DNA of 17,014 nucleotides from Bacteroidales bacterium (GCA_016285215.1 JAEEQI010000034.1:1-17014); one strand, 5' to 3'; positions 7,155 through 16,019 are shown, counted from the first letter of the stretch. The notes: generated by a model from the letters alone, not told the origin. Translations and numbers: made by a program.

Positions 7155-8120
7155 ATGAGAAACTTGTCATTATTGCTATCCGTCGGGGCCCTTCTGGCCC
7201 TGGTTTCCTGTAAAAGAGACAACCCCAAACCCTTGGATCTTCCGGGACAGCCTTTTGATGCCTCGCTTACCGAAGTCCGCTCTTCCAAAACCTTCCATTG
7301 GCAGGTCCTTCAGGATGACGGCGGCCATTGGATTACAGACAATGGGGAAGAATCCATCCGTACGCTTTATGTCACGGCCTACAACAGCCCGGTTGTGCTG
7401 GAAACTACGGCCGAGGTGAATATAGAATCTTCCGATGCCAAGGTTATAGCCGTGGTGCGAAAGGAAGAAGGAAACAACCGCATCTTTCATCTTGTCTATA
7501 AGGGGGAAGGCCAAACCACCATCCGTTTGTGGAACGGTACCGGAGCCGGAGAGGTGTCCAAGTCTTTTGACATCTGCGGCAGGGAGTACGTAGCTTTGGA
7601 GGGCATCCTTTTCACTTACGGCGGAGAGCCGCTTCCCATTAAGCATTATACTACCTCCCGCCCTCCGCTCCTTTGCAAGTTCCCGGAAGATGATGCTAAC
7701 GAGGATAAACCCCGTCCCGGAACAACGGATTTCTCTCTCATCCCTTATGCCAAGCCCATGAAATGGGACGTGGAAACCTGGACAACGATAGTTGATCCCG
7801 ACCAGGGTACCCTTCTCACTTTCGAAGGCCTTATCCCGGAGAATACCTCTTTCCGTACGGTCGAATCCTTTGAGAGTGAGTGGGAATGCATCCCCAACCG
7901 GCTCAAGAATATGATCCATTACGGGGTTGTGAAGGAAGGGGAATACGAGGGCAAGTGGCCCAATGTCCAGGACTCTCCCAAGGATGTTTCCGAGTATATA
8001 GGAGCCGAGATGTGGATTGCCTGCTGTAACGGCAGATTTTACATGGCATCCCTGAAATTCTCGGCTCCTGCTGCCAAATACTTTTATCTCTATCATGCGA
8101 TGGAAGATTATGAGGAATAG
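7155..8120 (+). CDS. Unrecognised lipoprotein within the fimbria region
   Basis: I do not recognise a family. The start at 7155 gives a good SPII signal (MRNLSLLLSVGALLALVSCK, lipidated C19). A longer frame starting at 7080 would add 25 residues and bury the signal, so it was not used. The 321-residue product is mostly predicted beta-strand. Residues about 90-145 (AKVIAVVRKEEGNNRIFHLVYKG, then TTIRLWNGTG) resemble a Big/BACON-like Ig fold repeat, and no enzyme motif is visible. It is on the strand opposite the fimbrial genes and ends 6 bases from the DUF4906-like gene. The two transcripts therefore run tail to tail, with no terminator seen. A surface or fimbria-associated role is suggested only by position. 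Confidence 0.75.
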   Translation: MRNLSLLLSVGALLALVSCKRDNPKPLDLPGQPFDASLTEVRSSKTFHWQVLQDDGGHWITDNGEESIRTLYVTAYNSPVVLETTAEVNIESSDAKVIAVVRKEEGNNRIFHLVYKGEGQTTIRLWNGTGAGEVSKSFDICGREYVALEGILFTYGGEPLPIKHYTTSRPPLLCKFPEDDANEDKPRPGTTDFSLIPYAKPMKWDVETWTTIVDPDQGTLLTFEGLIPENTSFRTVESFESEWECIPNRLKNMIHYGVVKEGEYEGKWPNVQDSPKDVSEYIGAEMWIACCNGRFYMASLKFSAPAAKYFYLYHAMEDYEE

Positions 8121-8126
8121 CACGGG

Positions 8127-11100
8127 CTAGAATCCGTTTTCCTGGCCAAAGTAGTAGACTCGGCCCCTTACGCCGCTTCCTCCTTCCGAGCCTCCCATCA
8201 GATAAAGGACAAAGAGCTTGCTGCTGTCTCCGGTTCCGTGCGAATATCTTTTTTCCGATCCGGACGGATCAAAGTACAAAATGGTGGGCGAATAGCGGTA
8301 GAAAGCATCCGGTAACATAGCATTCAGATCGCTGGATTTCTTAAATAAGAAGGGGGCCGTTGTTTCGTACAGGAATTCGCGAAGGGCCGAAGGCGTATTG
8401 ATAGCACGATGTCCGGCAATACCCCAGCTCACGGTTCCGGAACGGCTTTCCGTCTCATTGATGATACCGGCAGTGATCGCAGATTGATAGGCTAAGAACA
8501 CTCCGCCATAGATCTCTTCCTGCGGTTCCGTAATGGTATGACCTTCAAAGATAAAATTCATAGCGGGAAGGTGATTCCCAACCGGAGCCCACAGGGAAGC
8601 GCTGAAGCACCAGTCTGCCGATGCGAGATTGGAGGCATAAGGCCCGGTACCGGTGGGATGGTAGGGCTCCGGTGCATAGGCCACGGGCCAAATGTAGATA
8701 TGCAGCCGCATCCAGGCTTCGGCAATCTTGCATTCCAGGTAGGAATGGTCGTGGATATTATGGATACGCATCAGCATATTGATCTTTCCGGCACCGTGTG
8801 TAGTTATATCGCTCTTGGTTTTCCCCTTCATGCCGTAAATCATGGTCCATTCGGAGCGGGGAGCATTGGAAACAACCCGGAAGGCCGTACCCTGAATAGA
8901 AGAGGGCGTAGAGGCCGAAACCCCGGTGGGCGCATCATTCCAGGCATCATTGGACGTGTTATAGGCTCCACCTATGACAAAGGAGTAGTTGTACTCGGAA
9001 AGCTGCCGGTCCATGTCCGTTGTATCATAGAACCTTAAGTCACGGGCATACAGATAATCGTAGAGGCGCTTTTTGTCGTAGTTTATGTGATCCGTTACAT
9101 CAACAATCAGAGACCAGGTACTGGGATTAAAGTCGGCCGAAGTCTTATACAGCGGATGTGACGGATCTATGGAGCAGATGTTGCCCAAGTAGTTGTTGGT
9201 TCCGTCAAACAGGGTGTTGAACGTTACGTTTCCCTCATTGGCAACTACGGGATTCTGGATATTCAGAGTAGCGTTATCGGTCGGCTGAGGCGGATTGTAA
9301 CCCGCTCCGGACGTTTTCCAGCCGTAGTTGGGCGTTTCTCCGTGCATATTGGGCGTGCAGTAAAGGGTATAGTCATCGAGAACGGTACCCACGGCACCCG
9401 AAAGGATGTTCTTCCAGGGATTCCACGCTTGGTAGACTGTGGAATGGATACCCCTGTCGGAAGCGTGACCGCGCATGGACAAGTGGGCCTCATCAACCGT
9501 GAACGAAAAGCCGGAAGGGGACAGGCCGTTGTACGTGGTAATATAGGTATTGATATTAAAACTTCCGTCGGATGTGTTGAGCGTGCGGGCAAAGCCCAGT
9601 TTGCCTTGCTCACAACTGGCTTCGGGTGCCAGCAATTCTTCTACCAGGGCCAGTTGGAGCTGGTTTCCGGTGGCCAGCTCGTTTTCGGTGATGATCATTC
9701 TGGTGCCGGATTTTTGAGGTACGGCATCGCCGGTGCTGGCGTAGTAAGTGAATTGAAGATTCACCGAGGCATCAACATAAGTAGTCCACAGGTTAGTACA
9801 TTCAAACCAGGGTACACGGCTCTCCAGGGATACATCGCACCTCCTGTCGCCATCTGCGTCGGTAATGTATATGGCATCTTCGAGGCTGGTGAAGGCATCT
9901 TTCAGAGAAACGGTAGCGGTACCGTCTCCGTTGTTGTCCAGGCGGATTTTGGATTGGTAGCCGTCCTTGATATGGAACACGCCCTCTGCCGAGAGATTTC
10001 CGGTATACGGGTCCACGCAGCGCAGAAGGCCTCTTTGGGCCACGTGATTGGGTATGCCGTCGTCCTGCCAGTTGAATTGGAAGGGAAGGTCTTCGATATC
10101 CAGTTCCAGGCCCTCGCTGTGCAAGACTCCGTCTATGGTATGCAGGCCGAATCGGTGCCGCAGGGCTGCATCATCGGTAGTGACGGTAGCGGCGGAAGAG
10201 GCATAGAACTGGAGCTGCAGGGCTTTTTTCCCTCCTACCGTAACCGTACCCAGGCACTGGACGGAAACCCCATTGGCCACGGTATAGCTGTCGCTGCTGC
10301 CGTCGTGTCCCGAGAGGGTAGTGCCGTTGCCGGTGAGGTACCAGCCGTAGGGGTAGGAAGTGATGTCTTTTCGGCCCGCGGTCCCGCTGCCTGCGGCTAT
10401 GTCAAAGTAGGCGTAGGCTTCACCGCCGCCTTTCTTGTGGATCTTCAGGTAGTTGATGGAGTTTCCGTCGGCATCCAGGAAAGCCAGTCTCCGGCCGTCG
10501 TTCCAGTCGTTTCCCCGGTCTATGCGCCAGCCATCGGCCTTCCAGGCAAAGCCGTCCCAGGTCAGGCCCAGGGTGGCGGTGTACCTGTGGTTGCGCTCTA
10601 TGGAGAAGTCGTTGGTTTCGTTGGAGCCCAGGTAGCCGCGGTAGACCAGGCTGCCCGATACGCCGTCGGCCTGTCCGTTTTTGGCCGAAACATATTCCAG
10701 GAAGGTGAGCCGGCCTTTCTGCGGAAGGGCCTCGATGGCATCGTTGTGGGCCGATTTGTCGGCCTGCACGGCAGCACGGGAGAGCAGCCGTCCCTGGCAG
10801 TTCTCGGGGACGTAGAGGGTAATATCTCCCGAATCCATATTCCAGGATTCGTTGGCGGAAAATTCGTAATAGTCCGTGTCCCCGGAAAACACATCGTTGT
10901 CGGTAAGGGCCAAAGAGCCTCCGGTTCGGAAAGGATAGAGTCCCCGGGCAACCTGCCTCAGGTGAATGGAGGCCGATTGCAGGACGTGGGCCGCATCGCC
11001 GCCGGTGATACCCGATTTGTCAATGCGGACCTTCACCTGCGCCATCAGCCGCTCCAGGGAAATGGGAATCTCTAACCGGGATCCTTCGGCCACCTGCTGC

Positions 11101-11549
11101 GCACTTACGGTGCGGCAGGCCGCCATAGGGATGGCTGTAATCTGGTTGTAGGGTGGTACTTCGTAGCGGAATTCGGTCATATTGAAGCCTGTTTCCGTGC
11201 GGGGAATGTCGCTGAGGATATTGCCCATATTTCCCACGGCGTAAAGGGTGTAGTCCCTTCCGGCCGGCATCCTCCATTCTATGGAGCTGATTTGGGGATT
11301 CTGTGTAAAGTCAAAGTACTGGTAGCGGAAATAGCCGTCTTCGCTGGTCAGGAGCACGAAGGCATTGTCCAGCCGGTTTTCTATACCGTCCGGAAGAATG
11401 CTTTTGGTGCTGGCTTTCCTTACCAATGTAAATTGCATTACGCAGTCATCCTTGGATGGGCTCAGGGCTGGCTCCCGTGCGTTTTCCCGGTTGCAGGAAA
11501 GGGCCAGAAGGCCGGCAAGAAGGGCCAGGGAATAAGTAGAGAGTCTCAT
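8127..11549 (-). CDS. Large DUF4906-like fimbrial tip/adhesin lipoprotein
   Basis: This 1140-residue secreted lipoprotein (SPII signal, LLALSCNREN, C19) is the last gene of the fimbria operon, 12 bases after the anchor gene. The N-terminal third contains features seen in FimB/Mfa2-type subunits and DUF4906 proteins: FVLLTSEDGYFRYQYFDF (about 68-85) and a GRDYTLYAVGNMGN stretch. The rest is a long, Asn/Thr/Gly/Tyr-rich beta protein without recognisable enzyme motifs. Bacteroidales fimbria loci often end with very large proteins of this kind, thought to sit at the fimbrial tip and contact surfaces or hosts. The family name is from resemblance, without a profile search. The coding frame is intact throughout. 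Confidence 0.78.
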   Translation of the reverse strand: MRLSTYSLALLAGLLALSCNRENAREPALSPSKDDCVMQFTLVRKASTKSILPDGIENRLDNAFVLLTSEDGYFRYQYFDFTQNPQISSIEWRMPAGRDYTLYAVGNMGNILSDIPRTETGFNMTEFRYEVPPYNQITAIPMAACRTVSAQQVAEGSRLEIPISLERLMAQVKVRIDKSGITGGDAAHVLQSASIHLRQVARGLYPFRTGGSLALTDNDVFSGDTDYYEFSANESWNMDSGDITLYVPENCQGRLLSRAAVQADKSAHNDAIEALPQKGRLTFLEYVSAKNGQADGVSGSLVYRGYLGSNETNDFSIERNHRYTATLGLTWDGFAWKADGWRIDRGNDWNDGRRLAFLDADGNSINYLKIHKKGGGEAYAYFDIAAGSGTAGRKDITSYPYGWYLTGNGTTLSGHDGSSDSYTVANGVSVQCLGTVTVGGKKALQLQFYASSAATVTTDDAALRHRFGLHTIDGVLHSEGLELDIEDLPFQFNWQDDGIPNHVAQRGLLRCVDPYTGNLSAEGVFHIKDGYQSKIRLDNNGDGTATVSLKDAFTSLEDAIYITDADGDRRCDVSLESRVPWFECTNLWTTYVDASVNLQFTYYASTGDAVPQKSGTRMIITENELATGNQLQLALVEELLAPEASCEQGKLGFARTLNTSDGSFNINTYITTYNGLSPSGFSFTVDEAHLSMRGHASDRGIHSTVYQAWNPWKNILSGAVGTVLDDYTLYCTPNMHGETPNYGWKTSGAGYNPPQPTDNATLNIQNPVVANEGNVTFNTLFDGTNNYLGNICSIDPSHPLYKTSADFNPSTWSLIVDVTDHINYDKKRLYDYLYARDLRFYDTTDMDRQLSEYNYSFVIGGAYNTSNDAWNDAPTGVSASTPSSIQGTAFRVVSNAPRSEWTMIYGMKGKTKSDITTHGAGKINMLMRIHNIHDHSYLECKIAEAWMRLHIYIWPVAYAPEPYHPTGTGPYASNLASADWCFSASLWAPVGNHLPAMNFIFEGHTITEPQEEIYGGVFLAYQSAITAGIINETESRSGTVSWGIAGHRAINTPSALREFLYETTAPFLFKKSSDLNAMLPDAFYRYSPTILYFDPSGSEKRYSHGTGDSSKLFVLYLMGGSEGGSGVRGRVYYFGQENGF

Positions 11550-11561
11550 AGTTATAGCGTT

Positions 11562-12404
11562 TTAAACGTCAAACAGCAGGTGTTCTCCTTTCTCCCAGGT
11601 ATTCACCGTTATTTGGAACTGGACCTGGGTGTAGTCAAATTCCAAATACACGTCGGAGAGGTTCTTCTCCTCCCAGGAAAAGTCTGCCTGTTGCCGGAAA
11701 AGGGTCCAGAGATTGAACGAATCCACCAGCCCTTCTTCCTGGCCCAGTTCCGGGATGCCGTACAGCTCCAGGGTGAGGGACCGGTCGGCCTGACGGGGAA
11801 CGGTAAAATGGAATACGCCCTGCGCTTCTTCCTCGGGCTCGTAATGGAAATCTCCTTTGACGGGGATTCCCGTAGCGGCATCAATGCCTACGGTATTCCC
11901 GGAAACGCAAAGGTGGAAGGGGATACGTCCGTGGGCTTTCTTGAATACGTCGTAGTTCACAAACCGAAGGGTTACCCGGGTGAAGTCTTTCACAAATTCC
12001 ACCGGAATCAGCACGGACTCCTCCCGGGCCGGAATCTTCTCGTAGGCAAAACGGAACAGGGGAATGTAGTTTTCTCCCCGGTCCACCACCCAGCAGAAAT
12101 CGCCTTCCCTGCGGGCGCCTTCATACCCCATCACGCCGTATCCCATCACCGAGTCCGACTTCTTGACCTTCAAATAGAAGGACTGATCCTGAATGTCGGT
12201 TACCATTGTGGTGTCGGCCTCCAGGAACAGGGCCTCCGGCTGCGAGTAGGCTGCAATATGGACGTGGTTCACCCCATCAAAGGCCTCGGCGTTCTCAATG
12301 TCGAAAAGCAACAGGCTGGGACAGGTTTGGCGGTTTTCCAGTACCAGATTGTGGCAGGAAAGAAGGAGGCTCCCGACCCCCAGCAGCGTGATGAGGCGTT
12401 TCAT
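11562..12404 (-). CDS. FimB/Mfa2-type fimbrial anchor subunit
   Basis: The start at 12404 gives a clean SPII signal (MKRLITLLGVGSLLLSC, C17), two bases after the fimbrillin stop. A longer frame back to 12443 would overlap the upstream gene and lose the signal. The 280-residue product fits FimB/Mfa2 family proteins in length. It also has the post-signal CP motif (LENRQTCPSLLLFDIEN), followed by two beta domains at about 20-145 and 146-280. In Porphyromonas gingivalis the homologues anchor type V fimbriae in the outer membrane and limit their length. The lipid anchor, gene order and size support this role here. The sequence is divergent, so the exact subfamily is uncertain. Confidence 0.82.
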   Translation of the reverse strand: MKRLITLLGVGSLLLSCHNLVLENRQTCPSLLLFDIENAEAFDGVNHVHIAAYSQPEALFLEADTTMVTDIQDQSFYLKVKKSDSVMGYGVMGYEGARREGDFCWVVDRGENYIPLFRFAYEKIPAREESVLIPVEFVKDFTRVTLRFVNYDVFKKAHGRIPFHLCVSGNTVGIDAATGIPVKGDFHYEPEEEAQGVFHFTVPRQADRSLTLELYGIPELGQEEGLVDSFNLWTLFRQQADFSWEEKNLSDVYLEFDYTQVQFQITVNTWEKGEHLLFDV

Positions 12405-12406
12405 AA

Positions 12407-13558
12407 CTAGAGTTCGTAGGTGAGTGTGGTATGGCCGCCCCACTGACCCACGGTTACGTTGGCGGTAACCTTGCCGTACTTGGGACGTTTGTCGGGCTGG
12501 TCGGAAATGCCGCCTGCCATAGTAATGGTTATGTTCTCAATGTCGTAGGTGTGGTTGCTCTCAATGGCGTTCACCTCGGACGACTTGGGGATGTCAAAGC
12601 AATAGTAGGACTCCTCTACGTGGGCAATATTATCCCCCGAACCACGGCCGGCGGCCCCACGGATGTATCCGTGCAGGATGAGACGGGTCAGTCGGACATT
12701 AGGGGAGGATGTGGTTTTGTCATTGGCTGCCGGAGAGACGTTGGGATACACGTAGAAGTAGCGGTTGAGGTCTTGTGTGCCCGTAGTGGGTCCTATGGTC
12801 AGGTTCAGGTTTCCGCGTTCTCCCAGAAGTTCCTTGGCTGCGGCCGGAGTTTCATCATTCCAGGTTTCCATATTGTACCAGTAGGCATTGGAACTATTCA
12901 GTTCGTCCGCGGAGCGCGGTGTACCGTTCAGGGTTACGGTGTTAATGGCATTGAGAACGTAGACTTCCTTGATGTCCAGGTAGCATCCTTCCAGAGAGGT
13001 GTTGGTAAAATCCACATTCACGTTTCGGATAGAGATGCGGGCTCCCAGGCGCTGAACGGTGATACCTACCTGGGTGGCTGAGCCTAAGGAAGCGGCGGCA
13101 TTGTATTCCGTCACCTCCGTTTTGCTGTTTCCAACCATTACCAGATGGGTGGGTGAGTTCTCTTCCAGCCTGGAGTAGTGGCTTATTAACTCGTCCTCGT
13201 TCTCAAAAGCCAGCCTGGGTGCATTGACCAGGGCCCAAACTTTCTTTTTGCCCACATAGGTGTTGAGGGTAACGGAGGTGCTTCCGTCGGCCACCCACTT
13301 GTCGGTCTCCTTCACATTGAGAGCCAGATTGGTATTGTCAACGTTTTTGAATACGAAGATTTGCAGGGTGTTCACCTTGTATTCGTCCGTGGAACCGCCC
13401 GGGGTCTTGGTGTCCGGACTCCCCGGAACAAACAGGTTTACGAACAGTGTTCCGCTGGGCATTTCCGGTTGCTTGTTTTCAATCTCTTCGGGAAGGGTGT
13501 TTTGCTGGCAGGAAAGAAGGGCTCCCACAGCAAGGCAGGATAGGATGAATTTTCTCAT
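12407..13558 (-). CDS. FimA/Mfa1-type major fimbrillin (type V pilin)
   Basis: The 383-residue prepilin has an SPII signal (C17 in ALLSCQQN). It then has the expected first strand SGTLFVNLFVPG (35-46), the second strand VNTLQIFVFKN (62-72), the domain-junction signature VQRLGARISIRNV (168-180), HTYDIENITITMAGG (336-350) and the C-terminal strand VTANVTVGQW (364-373). Pilins of this family are exported as lipoproteins, cleaved in the loop after the first strand and joined by donor-strand exchange. No arginine lies between C17 and R114, so arginine-specific (Rgp-like) maturation in that loop is not possible; K51 or K61 would be the basic residues available. It sits second in the fim cassette, between the OmpA/TPR protein and the anchor. 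Confidence 0.85.
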   Translation of the reverse strand: MRKFILSCLAVGALLSCQQNTLPEEIENKQPEMPSGTLFVNLFVPGSPDTKTPGGSTDEYKVNTLQIFVFKNVDNTNLALNVKETDKWVADGSTSVTLNTYVGKKKVWALVNAPRLAFENEDELISHYSRLEENSPTHLVMVGNSKTEVTEYNAAASLGSATQVGITVQRLGARISIRNVNVDFTNTSLEGCYLDIKEVYVLNAINTVTLNGTPRSADELNSSNAYWYNMETWNDETPAAAKELLGERGNLNLTIGPTTGTQDLNRYFYVYPNVSPAANDKTTSSPNVRLTRLILHGYIRGAAGRGSGDNIAHVEESYYCFDIPKSSEVNAIESNHTYDIENITITMAGGISDQPDKRPKYGKVTANVTVGQWGGHTTLTYEL

Positions 13559-13569
13559 AATGAATGGTT

Positions 13570-15534
13570 TTAATAGTTGTTTTCGTTTTGTTCCTGGTTA
13601 AGTCCGTAGCGCTGGATGAGCACGTTGATTTCCGGATCCAGGTTTCCCCGGAATACATAGGAGCGGTCTTCGTGACAGGCGTTGAGGTACGATTGGACGG
13701 CATTCTGGTCGTCTCCCTTGCGGGCATACAGCAGCGCCATCATATACTGCACCTGGGGAGTGGGATCCAGGTCTTTTAGGATGTCCATAGCCGAAGCATT
13801 GTAGTCCAGCGACACATAGGCAATGGCGGTATTGTAGTCCTTGTATTCTTTGAGCAGGGACAGGGCCTTTTCATACTCCCTTTCCTTCAGGGCTTCCAGG
13901 CCTGCCATATACGTGCTGTCCACTTCGGTGGTGTGAACCGTGTCCTTGACCATTCCCTTGCGGTGCAGGTGAAAATCAAAGCGTACGGTTCTCAGGCGCG
14001 GGTACAGGCTCTCCCTCAGATAGCGGTAGCAGGCGAGTCCCTGGAGTTTCCGCTCCCTTTCGTCGGGGTCTTCGATGGACCGGAATTCCGTGTATTTGTC
14101 TTTATCGGCCTGCTTGAGCGTGCTGTCCTTTTGTACCAGGGCGTCCAGCATAGTCCAGTTCTCGGCGTCGTAGTGGGGGAGGAAGCGGATGGGCGTGCGG
14201 GCCTTTTCCTTGAAGCTGTTGTCCAGGGAGAGCACCACGCCGCGGCTTCTGCGCAGGGAGTCCTCCCGCCGTTTCAGGAAGCTCTGGTAGTGGTTGGAAA
14301 CGGACTGGGATCGCTGCACGGACAGTTTCCGGTTGGTCTCCCAGGTTCCTTCTGGAGAACACGACGCCGTAATCACAATGGAGTCTAAATCAAATACTTT
14401 GTCTTCCACCAGGCTCACCAGATTCTCCTTGATTCGGCCCATTTCTTCCAGGTTGTTGCCCAGTTTTTCCCGGATGTCGGTCTTTCCTTGTTCAAACTCA
14501 ATGTAGCAGGCGGTGTTGGCCTGGACGCTCCGGCTTATTACCTTGGTCTTGTAGCGGATGCGGTTATCCGTGAGCGTGCTCAAAGAACTGATATAGAAGG
14601 TGAGGGGATCACTTGCGGGAACCCTGTATATTACCTGCCCGTCCTGGAGAATCTCTCCGCCCAGCACTACGGATGCCTTGCGCATCTTGGGCCGGACCCG
14701 GATGGTTTGCACGTACTCGTAGGCAATATCGCCTCCTACCTGCATAATCACCGTGTCCAGACGAAGCCCCTCCGAAACAATGGGAGCTTTGACATACTGG
14801 CGGAACACTTCGTCTTTCCTTTCCACCTTTCGCCGGTTCAGCTTTACCCGCAGATTGTTGGTGTAATGCTCCAGCGCCTTCTGTTCGGTAATGCCAAAGG
14901 CCGAAGTGAAGCTGCTGTCGGAGACAAAACTGCTGTCGGTACGGAACCGGTAGATGGCGGGGATGTTGCGCCGGAGGAAGTTTTCAAGCTGCCTGCGGTC
15001 TACAAAGTGCAGCGAATCGGCAGCAATGGATTCCAGAAAGCGCCGGTACTGTTCATATCCTTTCAACTGGGCTTTCCGGTATCCATTGCCGGTAATGAGG
15101 ACGGGCTCCAGGCGGATACTGTCCTCCAGGACAAACAAGTCAGGGTAGAAACGCAGCTGCCAGTCGCTGTCCTGCATCTTTTCCGGCACCAGAATCTGGA
15201 AGCGAAGGTCTACGCTGCCGCCTCGTTCCGCCACATTGCGGAACCGCGCGGTGACCCTGGCGGCGTCCAAGGTTTCGTGGGCCACCATTTCTCCGTTCTC
15301 ATCTTTGACGGCTTTCATAATGATAACCTCACGTCCTTCCGGATCCACCACCACCAGGGTATCTCTTTGGACCGGAGCCCCCACATCCAGTGTCGGAAGT
15401 TCCCGTTCCTCGCTCAGCGATAACTGCGCCGTCACCTGTCCCTCCCGGATTTGTCTCAGATGGGAGGTCGGGGCACAGGCTGCGGGAACCAGGAGCATAG
15501 CTGCCAGAAGACAGCGATGGAATGCTGCGTTCAT
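13570..15534 (-). CDS. OmpA-like and TPR domain lipoprotein of the fimbria operon
   Basis: The 654-residue protein starts with an export signal and a weak lipobox (VPAAC, C20; Pro at -3 is unusual). Residues about 20-335 form a beta and helical region I cannot name. Residues 340-425 look like an OmpA C-terminal peptidoglycan-binding fold: CYIEFEQGKTDIREKLGNN, then ITASCSPEGTWETNRKLSVQRSQSV, with the NxxLSxxR spacing of that family. Residues 541-640 contain two to three TPR-like helical repeats (MAGLEALKEREYEKALSLL, then MMALLYARKGDDQNAVQSY). OmpA-like proteins often accompany Bacteroidales fimbria genes and are thought to link the assembly to the cell wall. It starts 4 bases after ssb and ends 11 bases before the pilin gene. 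Confidence 0.78.
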   Translation of the reverse strand: MNAAFHRCLLAAMLLVPAACAPTSHLRQIREGQVTAQLSLSEERELPTLDVGAPVQRDTLVVVDPEGREVIIMKAVKDENGEMVAHETLDAARVTARFRNVAERGGSVDLRFQILVPEKMQDSDWQLRFYPDLFVLEDSIRLEPVLITGNGYRKAQLKGYEQYRRFLESIAADSLHFVDRRQLENFLRRNIPAIYRFRTDSSFVSDSSFTSAFGITEQKALEHYTNNLRVKLNRRKVERKDEVFRQYVKAPIVSEGLRLDTVIMQVGGDIAYEYVQTIRVRPKMRKASVVLGGEILQDGQVIYRVPASDPLTFYISSLSTLTDNRIRYKTKVISRSVQANTACYIEFEQGKTDIREKLGNNLEEMGRIKENLVSLVEDKVFDLDSIVITASCSPEGTWETNRKLSVQRSQSVSNHYQSFLKRREDSLRRSRGVVLSLDNSFKEKARTPIRFLPHYDAENWTMLDALVQKDSTLKQADKDKYTEFRSIEDPDERERKLQGLACYRYLRESLYPRLRTVRFDFHLHRKGMVKDTVHTTEVDSTYMAGLEALKEREYEKALSLLKEYKDYNTAIAYVSLDYNASAMDILKDLDPTPQVQYMMALLYARKGDDQNAVQSYLNACHEDRSYVFRGNLDPEINVLIQRYGLNQEQNENNY

Positions 15535-15538
15535 AAGT

Positions 15539-15898
15539 CTAGTCTCTTTGGGGTTGCATCTGGTTGTTCTCGTCCTTCTGGATGAGTCTCACGGTATGGG
15601 CCACAACGTCCATAGTGGTGCGTTCTTCGCCGGTCTGCGAAGTATACTTGCGTGCGCGCTGGCGTCCAATAACGTGTACCCACGCGCCCTTCTGGATGCT
15701 GTACAGGTCGGTAATGGAGTCGCGTCCGGCCCAGGCCGATACATTGAACCAGGTGGTCTCGATGATGGAGTTGCGGTCCTTGTCAATGGTGCTGTACTCG
15801 GTGACCACCGCAAAGTTGCAGACCTGGCTGTCGTTGATGTTGTTCACTTCGGCGCGGCCAACCACGCCTTTGAGCTCAATCTTGTTCAAAAATTCCAT
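15539..15898 (-). CDS. ssb: Single-stranded DNA-binding protein, short form
   Basis: The 119-residue protein fits the SSB OB-fold from end to end: NKIELKGVVG at the start, CNFAVVTEY, ETTWFNVSAW (47-56), KGAWVHVIGR (70-79) and TMDVVAHTVRLI (95-106). Such proteins coat single-stranded DNA during replication, repair and recombination. The tail after the OB fold is only about 12 residues and ends in NNQMQPQRD. The acidic DDDIPF-like tip that recruits partners in canonical SSB is absent, so this may be a second, specialised copy. The TPR/OmpA gene starts 4 bases after its stop, so ssb heads the fimbria transcript. Its distinct role there is unknown. Confidence 0.9.
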   Translation of the reverse strand: MEFLNKIELKGVVGRAEVNNINDSQVCNFAVVTEYSTIDKDRNSIIETTWFNVSAWAGRDSITDLYSIQKGAWVHVIGRQRARKYTSQTGEERTTMDVVAHTVRLIQKDENNQMQPQRD

Positions 15899-15963
15899 AA
15901 CTTACTTTAATTATAGCGTTAAACCTGGGCCGCAAGTGGCTCTCTGGCCACAAGCCCCGGAAG

Positions 15964-15971
15964 CAAAGTAA
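15964..15971 (-). promoter_or_regulatory. Possible -7 box for the ssb-fimbria operon
   Basis: The minus strand reads TTACTTTG, one base from TAnnTTTG, 66 bases before the ssb ATG. No TTTG -33 is seen at the normal spacing. It is the best candidate in the gap, and the repeats at 16020-16160 lie further upstream. Confidence 0.35.
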
Positions 15972-16019
15972 GGGTGGAATTGCCGCGTTTCTTTTTAAGA
16001 CTGACCCGTCAACTGCAGA

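Noticed and set aside
9342..11075. Plus-strand frame of 577 codons opposite the DUF4906-like gene
   Set aside because: It is antisense to an intact 1140-residue lipoprotein. Its composition (Gly/Val-rich) is typical of a reverse-strand shadow in GC-rich coding DNA.
12405..12443. Upstream start for the FimB/Mfa2-like gene
   Set aside because: It would overlap the end of the fimbrillin gene and place 13 residues ahead of a perfect SPII signal.
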